A DNA stretch of 64,000 nucleotides from Winogradskyella arenosi (GCF_003337305.1 NZ_QPJO01000003.1:310001-374000), one strand, 5' to 3'. Positions 46,714 through 56,053 are shown, numbered from the stretch's first letter. Numbers and translations: made by a program. Notes: generated from the letters alone by a model not told the origin.

Positions 46714-47826
46714 TTACTTAATTTCTTTTTCACTATTAACTATACTATCTGCAAACTTCTCAGACCATTGCTCTAAAGATAAAATTTGTGAACCAGCTGT
46801 TTCATTTTTCCATCCCCCCTTTACGTTTTGATACGCTTCTTCCATTCCAGAAATCCAATCTTTAATAAAGTTAGGATGTTCTATGAATTTCCCATCGGAT
46901 TTAAACATAAAATCTTTAACTCCGCCATTTGCAGCTGCTAGACAGTAACATCCAGAACTAATTGCTTGAGCTAAACTTAAACCAAAACCTTCTTTCCATA
47001 ATGTCGGAAAAAGATAAATGTGTGCTAATTTATAGAACGTATGAACTTCATTACTGGCTATTTTTCCTAAAAATTTTACATTTTCTAATGTGTTTTCGGA
47101 AGCCACACCTACAATCAGCAATTCAACATCTGTTCTATCTTTTGCCCATATAGACCAAGCCTTTAAAATAACCTTTAATCCTTTTTTAGGTCTATTATGA
47201 GACAACCAGAGAAATACTGTTTTTCCTTGAAGATCATAGCCTTGTAAAAGACTAGTTTTTGTCTCTTTAGATATTAATTTAAATTGTTTTTTATCTACAG
47301 GATTATGCAGCACAGAAACCTCTGGTATAAATTCTGAATACTTTGCTTTGTTATATTCATAGGCCGATTGAGTTAAAAAAATCATCTTATCAATATTCTT
47401 ACAAAACTTTATATGTTCACGATCTTCTAAATAATAAGAGAAGCCACAATTATAAAACACAATTGTAACTTTTGATTTTAAATTGTTTTGTTCTAAAAAT
47501 AAAGACAACTCATTGTTTAACCTAATATTATCCATTACACAGATAATAACATTATCGTTATTACCTATTATTTCTTTTAAAGGATTCATAAAGTTTTTAA
47601 ACTTTATATTTGGAAATAATTTTAATAAAAATCGGTTATTAACAACCTTACAGTATATAGTCTTTACTTTCTTAAGTTTTTGCTGAGAAGTGGTTGGTCC
47701 ACAAACTACATAATCAAAAATGTTATAATCACTCTCAAGAAAGTATTTTAATCTTTGTGTCCAAGAGCCATTCTTAGTATCGGGTAACCCATGTTCTGAT
47801 AATAAAATTTTTATTGTTTTCGGCAT
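46714..47826 (-). CDS. glycosyltransferase family 4
   Basis: A 370-residue GT-B glycosyltransferase, AT-rich. The C-terminal half carries VFLWLSHNRPKKGLKVILKAW and the donor-binding segment YLFPTLWKEGFGLSLAQAISSGCYCLA (about 280-306), with the two spaced acidic positions of GT4 only partly kept (E-x7-Q). Its start overlaps the upstream GT2 gene by 16 bp. The specificity is unknown. Confidence 0.85.
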   Translation of the reverse strand: MPKTIKILLSEHGLPDTKNGSWTQRLKYFLESDYNIFDYVVCGPTTSQQKLKKVKTIYCKVVNNRFLLKLFPNIKFKNFMNPLKEIIGNNDNVIICVMDNIRLNNELSLFLEQNNLKSKVTIVFYNCGFSYYLEDREHIKFCKNIDKMIFLTQSAYEYNKAKYSEFIPEVSVLHNPVDKKQFKLISKETKTSLLQGYDLQGKTVFLWLSHNRPKKGLKVILKAWSIWAKDRTDVELLIVGVASENTLENVKFLGKIASNEVHTFYKLAHIYLFPTLWKEGFGLSLAQAISSGCYCLAAANGGVKDFMFKSDGKFIEHPNFIKDWISGMEEAYQNVKGGWKNETAGSQILSLEQWSEKFADSIVNSEKEIK

Positions 47827-48719
47827 ACCGTCTTTTTTAAAACCAAGATTGGAAGGTAACAGATTCCTTTTAAATCTAATATCTTAATTTGTTCTTTTAA
47901 AACAAAGCGATATACTTTATATGATCTATTAAAAATAAATTGTCTATTCAATCTAAAAAGGAAAATTTGCTTTTGTTTTCTAGTTATTAAATTAGAATAA
48001 TTCTTAAATAAATATTTATAAAAAAGAAACTCCGCTTTCTTTCCTTTTACAACATCTGAATTAACTCCAGATAAATTATAATTTCCCCTTCTAAAATAAA
48101 AAAAGGCTTCATTGATGCTGTAAATATCACCAAAATTACTGGCTAACAATATACTTAAGTCGTCTGAATAATACGCATTAGGAAAATCTATGAATACTTT
48201 ATTCACATCATCAATGTCGTTCTTAAACACATACTCACTCAAAGAACTCCTTGTTAAACCTTTAGTCTTCCTAACATACGAATCGAGTGCATTTTCAATT
48301 ATAGGATGATTGTATGGTTCAGATATTTTCTCACCAGTATCTGAAATCAAAATACTTGAGTATCTTACAACCTTAGAATTAGATTGCTTTATTTTTTTAA
48401 GATTTTTATAAAAAGAATCAATATAATTAGAGCTAATAACATCATCATCGCAGAGAATCATAAACCATGTCTCTTCTTTAATTAATTCCAAACATCTTTT
48501 CCAATGAGAAACTAAAGATTTATGTCCTAAATTATTTTCAAAATAAGTATAAGATATTTCCAAAGCATCAGAATACTCCTTAACCAAATCATCGATAGAG
48601 TCTGGGCTTGCATCATTACCAATATAAACCTTAAATTTTTTATTGGTTTGACCTACTAATGAATTAAGAGTTTCTCTAAAAAAAATAGCCTTATAAAAAG
48701 GGATAACTATTGCTAACAT
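47811..48719 (-). CDS. glycosyltransferase family 2
   Basis: A 302-residue GT-A enzyme of family 2. The nucleotide-binding start VIPFYKAIFFRETLNSLVGQ, YIGNDASPD and the metal-binding ILCDDDVIS (about 95-103, DDD motif) are in the usual order. The C-terminus (about 250-302) is basic and partly hydrophobic and may associate with the membrane. It is one of the most AT-rich genes of the window. The specificity is unknown. Confidence 0.88.
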   Translation of the reverse strand: MLAIVIPFYKAIFFRETLNSLVGQTNKKFKVYIGNDASPDSIDDLVKEYSDALEISYTYFENNLGHKSLVSHWKRCLELIKEETWFMILCDDDVISSNYIDSFYKNLKKIKQSNSKVVRYSSILISDTGEKISEPYNHPIIENALDSYVRKTKGLTRSSLSEYVFKNDIDDVNKVFIDFPNAYYSDDLSILLASNFGDIYSINEAFFYFRRGNYNLSGVNSDVVKGKKAEFLFYKYLFKNYSNLITRKQKQIFLFRLNRQFIFNRSYKVYRFVLKEQIKILDLKGICYLPILVLKKTVCRKQ

Positions 48720-48746
48720 ATTCTTTATTAAAATGTTTAATTTAAA

Positions 48747-49601
48747 TCACTTAAACCCCATCCAAACTTTTAATTTACCCCATTTTTGTAAGACAGGAAT
48801 TTTCTCTAAAAAATACATTTTCTTTGCTGATTTAGATAAATAAAAGAAATATTTGGCTCCCACATAACATATAAATTCCTTCCTTTCAGGTAGTGTTTTT
48901 CCATTATTTATAGCTGTAGCTTGATTGGAATGCAAACGAAATTTTAAAAGTCTTTTATTTTGGATTCCTATTGTGTATTTCTCTAATAATCTATAACTGA
49001 ATTCCAAATCTAAAATTTGTTTATAATTCTCATTAAAAACACCTAATTCATTAAATATTGATTTATCGTATAAAAAAGTATCTGGTTCTCCGAATAAATT
49101 GTGCATAATAGATGAAGAGTACTTAAGGTGCTTTTTTTTAAAGAAAAAGTAATCATTAAAATCTATATTTTTTTGCAAATCATAATTAAATGAATACCAC
49201 CCTCCAGAATCAACAGGTTCTGAAAATTCATTAATTATTAAACGTTTAGAACAAACTGCCTTTAATTTATTGACTCTCAAAAAATCTACTTGCTCTTTAA
49301 TACAAGACGTCTCTAAAACATCGTCCTGAAATAAAAATTTTATGTATTCTCCATTTGAATGTTCTATACAATTATTCCAATTAGCCCCAATGCCTTTAGG
49401 TAAATGATGATATATATTTACAGAAAAATCTACTTCCGATTTAAATCTCTCTAATATATTTAAAGTATTATCATGAGATGCATCATCGCTGACCACAACC
49501 TCAATATTATTATATGTTTGTAGTTTTATACTATTTAAAGCCTCTTTAAGAAAAGCTTCACCATTATAGGTTGGTATACATATCGAAACTAAAGGATTCA
49601 T
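48747..49601 (-). CDS. glycosyltransferase family 2
   Basis: A 284-residue GT-A enzyme. It begins SICIPTYNGEAFLKEALNSI, with VVSDDASHDNT and the metal site FLFQDDVLE (about 89-97). It ends with a basic tail that could lie against the membrane. Its start overlaps the stop of the upstream glycosyltransferase gene by 4 bp. AT-rich; donor and acceptor are unknown. Confidence 0.9.
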   Translation of the reverse strand: MNPLVSICIPTYNGEAFLKEALNSIKLQTYNNIEVVVSDDASHDNTLNILERFKSEVDFSVNIYHHLPKGIGANWNNCIEHSNGEYIKFLFQDDVLETSCIKEQVDFLRVNKLKAVCSKRLIINEFSEPVDSGGWYSFNYDLQKNIDFNDYFFFKKKHLKYSSSIMHNLFGEPDTFLYDKSIFNELGVFNENYKQILDLEFSYRLLEKYTIGIQNKRLLKFRLHSNQATAINNGKTLPERKEFICYVGAKYFFYLSKSAKKMYFLEKIPVLQKWGKLKVWMGFK

Positions 49602-50602
49602 TTTTTGTTATTCATTTTTTTAAAGACTAATAATGTCATTTTTTTTCCAATGATAGTTCTTATTGCCTTTTTGAACTGACGCTTTCTGTTTATCTTTTCG
49701 GACTTTTTAGAGACTTGCCAATATTCTAAATATTGATCAACACTCTTACTAATATTAAATTCTCTAGAAGCCACATCTCGTAAATAAATTCCGTCTGAAG
49801 CATTATATTTTAAAAATTCATCTTTCAAACTAGAATGGTTATATTTTATTTTAAAATACCTTCCAGAACAATTATTCAATAGACTTAATCCTAACTTGTT
49901 TTTTATGTATCCATCTCCACAAGACTCAAAATAATGTCTACTGTCATAAACAACTACTGGTCTAGCGCAAGCCATGGCTTCATATGCACTTCTACCAAGC
50001 CCAACAACCATATCAGCCTCATTTATTACTCTCTCAATATCCCATACTGAATCTTGATACTTATACGCTTCTAAATAACTTAAATTTAAATCATCACAAA
50101 CACTCTTTATGGAAGCATTTGCTTCTTGTGAATGACATAAACTTAATACAGTTTTCAATTTTAAATTAATTGGCTTAAATTCTTTAAACCTACTTAGATT
50201 GATACCATTATAGATGATTTTATTAGAGAAACCTAAACTAATAAGATGATTTTGGACTTCTTGAGATATAGCAACATGGGTATCCGCTAAATATGATGGT
50301 TGCTCTAATATTGGAAAAATACCATGGCATGTTTGTATAACATAACCTAAATAAAATAATTCAGTAACACATGTGTTATGATTTGCTAGGATTAAATCAT
50401 ATCTTTTTAATGATTTGTATTTAACTTTAAGTTCATTTTCTATCTTATCTGAGACAAATCCTTTTTCAAATGTAAAATACTCTACATAAATATCTTCTCT
50501 ACTCTTGAGTTCTTCAATAAGCGTATAGGTAAATGTTTCGGATCCCCCTAATCTATTTAATCTAGCATTAGCTACTAATATCTTTTTAATTCCTTTAAGC
50601 AT
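49598..50602 (-). CDS. GT4-like glycosyltransferase
   Basis: A 334-residue protein with an N-terminal NARLNRLGGSETFTYTLIEEL (the GGSE form of the GT4 acceptor loop) and a donor site VVGLGRSAYEAMACARPVVVYDSRHYFES (about 195-223). The GxGRSAYEAMA form, with Arg-Ser in place of the usual Glu, is found in divergent GT-B enzymes, so the fold is more certain than the activity. It begins 1 bp downstream of the sulfotransferase gene. Confidence 0.75.
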   Translation of the reverse strand: MLKGIKKILVANARLNRLGGSETFTYTLIEELKSREDIYVEYFTFEKGFVSDKIENELKVKYKSLKRYDLILANHNTCVTELFYLGYVIQTCHGIFPILEQPSYLADTHVAISQEVQNHLISLGFSNKIIYNGINLSRFKEFKPINLKLKTVLSLCHSQEANASIKSVCDDLNLSYLEAYKYQDSVWDIERVINEADMVVGLGRSAYEAMACARPVVVYDSRHYFESCGDGYIKNKLGLSLLNNCSGRYFKIKYNHSSLKDEFLKYNASDGIYLRDVASREFNISKSVDQYLEYWQVSKKSEKINRKRQFKKAIRTIIGKKMTLLVFKKMNNKK

Positions 50603-50603
50603 A

Positions 50604-51323
50604 TTAAAGGTGCTGATTAAATAAAGCTATTTCCACTTTTAACCCTTCTGTTATTAATAATATTTCCTCTTTAGACAAGTCATTTTTAAAAGAATCGCTT
50701 TGTCCTTTTCTGTATGCCCCAGAGACACTTACTTTCGTTTTATTTTTATTATCTGAAATTATGGCATCTATATTTTCAGCTGAAACATTTAAGTAGTTTA
50801 ACACTTTGGTAAATTCAGTTTTAGTGTCTTTTAACAAGTTTTCGTAACTTATAACGTGAGCTGTCTTTGCATTAATTACACCAGACAATACCGAAAAATA
50901 TTTTTTAACCTCTTCTATAGACTTATCGATATCATAATTTTCAAAAGCCACCATATTTGATGTGTACATTGAGTTAACAATTGCCACTGGATTTCTAAGT
51001 ATAACAATATCCTTACTATTAGGAAAATCTTTTTTAATTAAATTATACTTAAGCGTATGTAAGGGCGTTTTTTCTATAATAATTTTGCCCTTATTATTTT
51101 TGCAAAATGAAACAATAGTTTTTTTAGCTTTTTTAGGTTGTTTTATATAAATCCCTGACTCACTAGTCGCATAATATCCTTCTGCGTCTTTTTCGATACC
51201 ATTTGTAAATGGCACAATATCTTGGTGAGACTCTAATAGCGACCATAGCCAGGTGGTCCCCCCTCTAGGACAGCCAAAAATAAATGATACTTCTTCTTTT
51301 TGCTTTTTAAATAGCTTTAGCAT
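50604..51323 (-). CDS. sulfotransferase family protein
   Basis: A 239-residue PAPS-type sulfotransferase. The 5'-phosphosulfate loop GCPRGGTTWLWSLLESH (17-33) is canonical, and the 3'-phosphate-binding region DIVILRNPVAIVNSMYTS is near 111-128. It is cytoplasmic and unlike the other sulfotransferase at 33.1 kb, so two different sulfation positions are possible. It is directly downstream of wzt (2 bp). Confidence 0.88.
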   Translation of the reverse strand: MLKLFKKQKEEVSFIFGCPRGGTTWLWSLLESHQDIVPFTNGIEKDAEGYYATSESGIYIKQPKKAKKTIVSFCKNNKGKIIIEKTPLHTLKYNLIKKDFPNSKDIVILRNPVAIVNSMYTSNMVAFENYDIDKSIEEVKKYFSVLSGVINAKTAHVISYENLLKDTKTEFTKVLNYLNVSAENIDAIISDNKNKTKVSVSGAYRKGQSDSFKNDLSKEEILLITEGLKVEIALFNQHL

Positions 51324-51325
51324 TT

Positions 51326-52603
51326 CTAATTTATACGTTTAAATGTGTAATCGACCAAAACTCCCTCTTTAGATATTTGCTCTTTCCCACTTTTGAAAAA
51401 ATCACCACCTACGACATTAAAACTTAAAGCATTCTCAATATCGTCTTGTAGTCCATCAGAACTAAAACACGATAATTGAATTGTGTAATTCCCTTTAGGC
51501 AACGGGAATTTAGGAATAAAATATTCTATTACATTATTCTTTGTTGCTTCCAAATTAAATGCTGTGGCATCCACAAAATAGTTATTGCATAAAAACCTAA
51601 TACTCCCCTTATTATCGATAAATTGAACTCGTACTTTTAAGTTTGCTTGTTTTACTCTTGTTTCGGAACAAATCTGAATTTTATAACTCTCTCCTGATAA
51701 TAAATTTAATTGATTTTCATTCTTTTCATTTACTATTGAAATGTCTTTAAATAAGAAATCACCATTTCCGGATCTATCTTTACGCTCTGTGAGAGGTATG
51801 CTTTCTTGTATTTTATTTTGACTTAAATAGAAATCCACAGCCTCATCCGTAGCCCCTTCAAAAACAGAGGTCCCATTCTCTAAAACAATTGCACGTGTAC
51901 ATAAATTTTTTACTGCTGCCATGTTATGACTCACAAACAACACCGTTCGCCCCTCTCCTTTTGAGATATCCTGCATTTTCCCAATAGCCTTTTTCTGAAA
52001 CTCAGCGTCACCCACAGCCAATACCTCATCAATGACTAAAATATCAGGCTCTAAAAAAGCGGCTACCGCAAAAGCTAAACGGACGCGCATCCCAGAAGAA
52101 TAACGTTTTACAGGGGTATCTACATAGCGTTGACAACCCGAAAACTCAATAATCTCGGTTTCTTTGGCTTTTATTTCGGCTTTGGTCATCCCTAAAATCG
52201 CCCCATTAAGGTACATATTTTCACGTCCCGTTAATTCTGGATGAAACCCTGTCCCTACTTCCAATAAAGATGCTATTCTACCTCGGGTTTTAATTTCGCC
52301 TGTAGTTGGTATGGTTACTCGAGAGAGGAGTTTTAATAAGGTAGATTTCCCTGCCCCATTTTTCCCAATAATACCAAGCACTTCACCCTTTTTAACTTCA
52401 AAATTAATATCGCGTAATGCCCAAACATAAGCACTATCCGCTTTTGTACTTCGGTCATTTACGGCTCCTACTTTTAAGTATGGGTCTTCTTTACCACGTA
52501 TACGTGCCCACCAACGATTGAGGTCGTGACTTATAGTCCCCGTCCCCACTAATCCTAGTCGGTATTGTTTACTTATGTTTTCGGCTTTTAAGATGACACT
52601 CAT
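51326..52603 (-). CDS. wzt: polysaccharide ABC exporter ATPase (Wzt) with C-terminal substrate-binding domain
   Basis: A 425-residue ATPase. Walker A is GKNGAGKST (about 75-83 from the chosen start), the signature YSSGMRVRLAFA (about 166-177) and Walker B ILVIDEVLAVGDAE (about 186-199). A Wzt C-terminal beta-sandwich (about 270-425) usually recognises the chain terminus of the glycan. The start MSVILKAENISKQYRLG is conserved; the frame continues 14 codons upstream to a GTG inside a heptamer repeat, which is judged not to be used. It pairs with Wzm upstream. Confidence 0.93.
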   Translation of the reverse strand: MSVILKAENISKQYRLGLVGTGTISHDLNRWWARIRGKEDPYLKVGAVNDRSTKADSAYVWALRDINFEVKKGEVLGIIGKNGAGKSTLLKLLSRVTIPTTGEIKTRGRIASLLEVGTGFHPELTGRENMYLNGAILGMTKAEIKAKETEIIEFSGCQRYVDTPVKRYSSGMRVRLAFAVAAFLEPDILVIDEVLAVGDAEFQKKAIGKMQDISKGEGRTVLFVSHNMAAVKNLCTRAIVLENGTSVFEGATDEAVDFYLSQNKIQESIPLTERKDRSGNGDFLFKDISIVNEKNENQLNLLSGESYKIQICSETRVKQANLKVRVQFIDNKGSIRFLCNNYFVDATAFNLEATKNNVIEYFIPKFPLPKGNYTIQLSCFSSDGLQDDIENALSFNVVGGDFFKSGKEQISKEGVLVDYTFKRIN

Positions 52604-52638
52604 TGTTGTTTTTTGTTTGTGATTGGTGTATCGCTTTC

Positions 52639-52659
52639 TTCTCACTTCTCACTTCTCAC
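52639..52659. repeat. heptanucleotide tandem repeat upstream of wzt
   Basis: Three perfect copies of TTCTCAC lie in the 72-bp gap between wzm and wzt. They begin 36 bp upstream of the wzt ATG and overlap an alternative in-frame GTG. Changes in copy number could alter leader spacing. Confidence 0.8.
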
Positions 52660-52675
52660 TATTTACTATTCAAAA

Positions 52676-53539
52676 TTAAACTGTATCGATAAAGGTTTTT
52701 TCTGTTCTATTGAAAATAATAATCCCAAAAAACAAAATTAGGAACGTAATTATAACTGTATAAGCAATTCCAAAACCATTTATGGTTCCTGTACCTAATA
52801 GCATGAATCTTGCGGTCTCAATAATATAAGCCAATGGATTATACTCTACGACCCAAGCTATATTGGGCAATTTATCGCGCATCAGTGCTAACGGATACAT
52901 TACAGCGGATACATACATTAATAACTGCACACCGAAACTCACCAAAAATTTCAGGTCTCTATACTTCGTTACCAAGCTGGAAATAATCATTCCTATTCCT
53001 AAACCTAAAAATCCCATTAATAACACTATAAATGGAAAAAAGACTAGACTACTCTCTACTGCAATGGCAGCTCCATTTGTATAATAATAGATATAAAACG
53101 CAATGAAGATAAGTAATTGAATTCCGAATTTCAATAAATTGGATATGATGATGGATAAAGGGACAATGATCCGCGGGAAATAAACCTTTCCAAAAATGGC
53201 TTCGTTACTTTTGAAGGTATCACTCGTCGTTGTGAGGCAGGTGCTAAAATAATTCCAAATTGAAATCCCGGCTAAATTGAATAAAAATGGTGGCACTGTT
53301 CCGGTTTCAATATTGGCCACCTTATTAAATATTAAAGTAAACGTTAAAGCTGTAAATAAGGGCTGTATTAAATACCAAAGCGGACCTAAAATTGTTTGCT
53401 TATAAAGCGTTACTACATCTCTTTTTACGAAAAGCACTAATAAATCTCTATAGTGCCATATTTCTTTGAAATTAAAGTCTATCAGTTTCTTTTTTGAAGA
53501 AATAGTATAGAGCCAAGATTCCTCGTTTAGCTTGCTCAA
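52676..53539 (-). CDS. wzm: polysaccharide ABC exporter permease (Wzm)
   Basis: A 287-residue inner-membrane permease of the ABC-2 polysaccharide export type with six helices. The start region WHYRDLLVLFVKRDVVTLYKQTILGPLWYLIQPL is the conserved amphipathic segment of this family, and SSLVTKYRDLKFL follows helix 4. With Wzt it forms an exporter for fully built, lipid-linked glycan chains. Confidence 0.93.
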   Translation of the reverse strand: MSKLNEESWLYTISSKKKLIDFNFKEIWHYRDLLVLFVKRDVVTLYKQTILGPLWYLIQPLFTALTFTLIFNKVANIETGTVPPFLFNLAGISIWNYFSTCLTTTSDTFKSNEAIFGKVYFPRIIVPLSIIISNLLKFGIQLLIFIAFYIYYYTNGAAIAVESSLVFFPFIVLLMGFLGLGIGMIISSLVTKYRDLKFLVSFGVQLLMYVSAVMYPLALMRDKLPNIAWVVEYNPLAYIIETARFMLLGTGTINGFGIAYTVIITFLILFFGIIIFNRTEKTFIDTV

Positions 53540-53686
53540 TTTTAGTCTATTTTTGATGGGGTAAATATAGTCATTACAACGTAATACTAAAAAATAGACA
53601 TCTAAATTGTAGCGTTATTTACAATTTATTAAAGCTACTATGATTATCCTTAAATTAAAACCGCTCTGTTTTAGATGATATCATAT

Positions 53687-54061
53687 CTAAGAAGCGATGT
53701 CATCCGATTGTTCTTTATTTCTACTTATACGCGTCTTTAAATCTGAAGGCGTCATAAAGATATCAAAATCTTTATGATATAAATAGTTTGAATATCCATC
53801 TTCTAATGATTTTTTTTGATACGTACGCCTTATTGCCTCGTCATCCATTGGCCCTTTTTTATAGATGTCTGTATTGACATAATCGAAGACTACTGTTACC
53901 GGCAGGTTAAATACAATAGCAAAATCAAAAATCCCTATAACACGTTGATTTCCTAAGTTTCTTTCCGTACGAATATATTGCATCATATTTTGTGCAGAAC
54001 GCATACTTAAACCCGTTATTTGATGCACATCCGTAGAGTCTAAAAATAATTTTTTCTTCAT
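53687..54061 (-). CDS. hypothetical protein, possible helix-turn-helix
   Basis: A 124-residue cytoplasmic protein. Residues about 8-35 (DSTDVHQITGLSMRSAQNMM) have the spacing of a helix-turn-helix. A tyrosine-rich middle (TYQKKSLEDGYSNYLYH) and a charged C-terminus follow. I do not recognise the family. It is on the same strand as wzm with a 147-bp gap, so it may be a small regulator at the middle of the locus, but nothing shows this directly. Confidence 0.6.
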   Translation of the reverse strand: MKKKLFLDSTDVHQITGLSMRSAQNMMQYIRTERNLGNQRVIGIFDFAIVFNLPVTVVFDYVNTDIYKKGPMDDEAIRRTYQKKSLEDGYSNYLYHKDFDIFMTPSDLKTRISRNKEQSDDIAS

Positions 54062-54481
54062 AATCTGAGGTCTTTAAAATTATATAAATCCTTAATTATC
54101 TGTAATTTACATAAAAGCTTTTACCTCATCTACATTTTTCGACAAACGACCACAAAAAATTCAATTTATAATATTCTACTTACTAAAAAACACATTTCAA
54201 CTCCCTACCCCTCTGATAAACGGTTAATTTTCAAATTTCCACACCTACAAGGCATTTTTCTATTTTTAGTTTTAACGGCAATAATTGTCATAAAGCGCAA
54301 TACTTGTTTAAAATTTTGAGATTCGGCAATTTGAAAATATACAGCGCTTTAATCGCTCTAAATTTACCACCGTATTCACAGTGCCAGAAACTTATACCCC
54401 TATGAAGCGCTAATGAGGTAGAATGTTGAAAACGCTGTAATACCCAAGTTTATTTTTTTTAACCTTTAAATACCATGTATA
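54062..54481. other. intergenic region between divergent hypothetical genes
   Basis: The 420 bp are AT-rich and contain no credible reading frame. They must hold the promoters of the two divergent genes, but no exact TAnnTTTG with a matching -33 element was found. No copies of either repeat family lie here. Confidence 0.4.
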
Positions 54482-55231
54482 ATGGCAAAATTAAAAAGCA
54501 TAATCAAGATCGAAGGCACCCTGGGCGATCTTACCTTTTACAAGGGCAAAGAAGGGTATTTAGTAAGAACTAAAGGTGGCGTCAGTGCTAATCGTATTAA
54601 AAACGATCCTGCATTTGCACGAACCCGAGAAAATGGTTCTGAATTTGGACATTGTGCCACAAGCGGAAAGCAGCTACGGCACGCTATTGTTGGCTTAATG
54701 TCTGATGCCAAAGACAACACGGTTACTTCTAGACTGACACAGGTAATGAGCCAGGTTAAGAACACTGACCTGATCTCGTTACGTGGACAACGCCAAGTTT
54801 CTGTAGGTCTTGCGACTACTGAAGGTAGAACGGCTCTTAAGGGCTTTGACTTTAACCGCAATGCTAAACTAACCAGTGTTTTACGAACAGATTTTACTCT
54901 AGATCCGGTTATTGGAGAAGTGACCCTTGTGGACTTTGTACCTGAACGTGATTTAGAAATTCCTGGCGGAGCCACCCATGTTAGTTTTTATGCCGGATTT
55001 CTAAATTTAGACTTTAGTACGGGAGCAAAAGAATTACAGACTAGCCCTGTTGTTAATTTACCTATTAATATGACTGCAAGCTCTGTAAACTTAGCCCCTG
55101 TGGCTGTACCTTCAGGTAGTGGAAATCAGTTATACTTTTTAAAAGTTGCTTTTTTTCAAGAGGTCAATAGTGTGCAATACGCTTTAAATAATGGGGCTTT
55201 TAATGCCTTGCAATTAATAGAGGTATTGTAA
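54482..55231 (+). CDS. conserved flavobacterial protein of unknown function
   Basis: A 249-residue soluble protein. The N-terminal half (MAKLKSIIKIEGTLGDLTFYKGKEGYLVRTKGG, then NDPAFARTRENGSEFG) is strongly basic and looks highly conserved. The C-terminal half (about 130-245) is beta-rich and hydrophobic. I recall similar proteins from other flavobacteria, but no function. It is plus-strand, against the locus, and is followed by a terminator and then the double-hairpin repeat array. The basic N-terminus suggests nucleic-acid or structural binding, which is a guess only. Confidence 0.75.
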   Translation: MAKLKSIIKIEGTLGDLTFYKGKEGYLVRTKGGVSANRIKNDPAFARTRENGSEFGHCATSGKQLRHAIVGLMSDAKDNTVTSRLTQVMSQVKNTDLISLRGQRQVSVGLATTEGRTALKGFDFNRNAKLTSVLRTDFTLDPVIGEVTLVDFVPERDLEIPGGATHVSFYAGFLNLDFSTGAKELQTSPVVNLPINMTASSVNLAPVAVPSGSGNQLYFLKVAFFQEVNSVQYALNNGAFNALQLIEVL

Positions 55232-55249
55232 TCTTTAGTGTCAAAGTGT

Positions 55250-55277
55250 AAAAAGCTGTCTGAAAAGGCAGCTTTTT
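55250..55277 (+). terminator. Rho-independent terminator
   Basis: AAAAAGCTGTC (55250-55260) pairs with GGCAGCTTTTT (55267-55277) with one G-U pair, then a long T-run. It begins 18 bp after the stop of the 249-residue protein gene. Confidence 0.9.
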
Positions 55278-55317
55278 TTTTTGTTTATCGCTTTTTGTAT
55301 TATGTTTTAATTTTAAA

Positions 55318-55627
55318 CCCTCCGTCTAAGTCTTCTGCGGCGACTTAGACACCTCCCTTTCTGAAAGGGAGGAGCACTTTGAGGACTTAAATAGTAATTG
55401 GAGTGAAAATGACGTTGGTTGGTCTTTTTAGAACTGAACCCTCCGTCTAAGTCTTCTGCGGCGACTTAGACACCTCCCTTTCTGAAAGGGAGGAGCGCTT
55501 TGAGGATTTAAATAGTCATTGGAGTAAAAATGACGTTGATTGGTCTTTTTAGAACTGAACCCTCCGTCTAAGTCTTCTGCGGCGACTTAGACACCTCCCT
55601 TTCTGAAAGGGAGGAGCGTTTTAAAGA
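55318..55627 (+). repeat. double-hairpin repeat array, left part (3 copies, 121-bp period)
   Basis: Cores of about 68 bp begin CCCTCCGTCTAAG at 55318, 55439 and 55560. Each holds two hairpins: GTCTAAGTC pairing with GACTTAGAC, and CCTCCCTTTC pairing with GAAAGGGAGG across one base. The 53-bp linkers (ending TTTTTAGAACTGAA) are also conserved. The linker after the third core is replaced by the DUF559 gene. The 443-bp gap 55232-55674 holds nothing else apart from the terminator at its left end. Confidence 0.95.
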
Positions 55628-55674
55628 TATTCGCTCAATAAACAAAACTTAGATTAATTTCTTATTTTTAATAC

Positions 55675-56037
55675 ATGCCAAACAAAAAAATTCATAGTAA
55701 AAAAGAATTACAAGACTACAGAAGGGCTTTAAGAAAGAACTTAACACCTTCTGAAGCTTTTTTATGGAAACATTTAAAATCTAGGCAATTACAAAAAAGA
55801 CGTTTTCAGAGACAGCACAGCATCAATAATTATATTGTAGATTTCTACTGTGCATCTGAAAAACTAATCATTGAATTAGATGGAGATGTTCATAATAATC
55901 CTAACGTACAGGAATATGATGAAAAAAGAACACAGTATTTAGAGAACTTAGGATATAGAGTGATCCGTTTTGAAAATAGAATGGTTTTTGACTTTCTTCC
56001 TTCTGTTTTAGAAGAAATACAAAGTAATTTTAAATGA
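55675..56037 (+). CDS. DUF559 endonuclease-like protein
   Basis: A 120-residue protein of the DUF559 family, related to very-short-patch-repair and restriction-type nucleases. Conserved blocks are NLTPSEAFLWKHLKSRQL (about 22-39), RFQRQHSINNYIVDFYC (about 43-59) and KLIIELDGDVHN (about 63-74), followed by RVIRFEN. The VDFYC Asp and the ELDG Glu/Asp would be the metal ligands. It lies exactly between two blocks of the double-hairpin repeat. The true activity of DUF559 proteins is not established. Confidence 0.9.
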   Translation: MPNKKIHSKKELQDYRRALRKNLTPSEAFLWKHLKSRQLQKRRFQRQHSINNYIVDFYCASEKLIIELDGDVHNNPNVQEYDEKRTQYLENLGYRVIRFENRMVFDFLPSVLEEIQSNFK

Positions 56038-56053
56038 CACTTATATAACCAAA

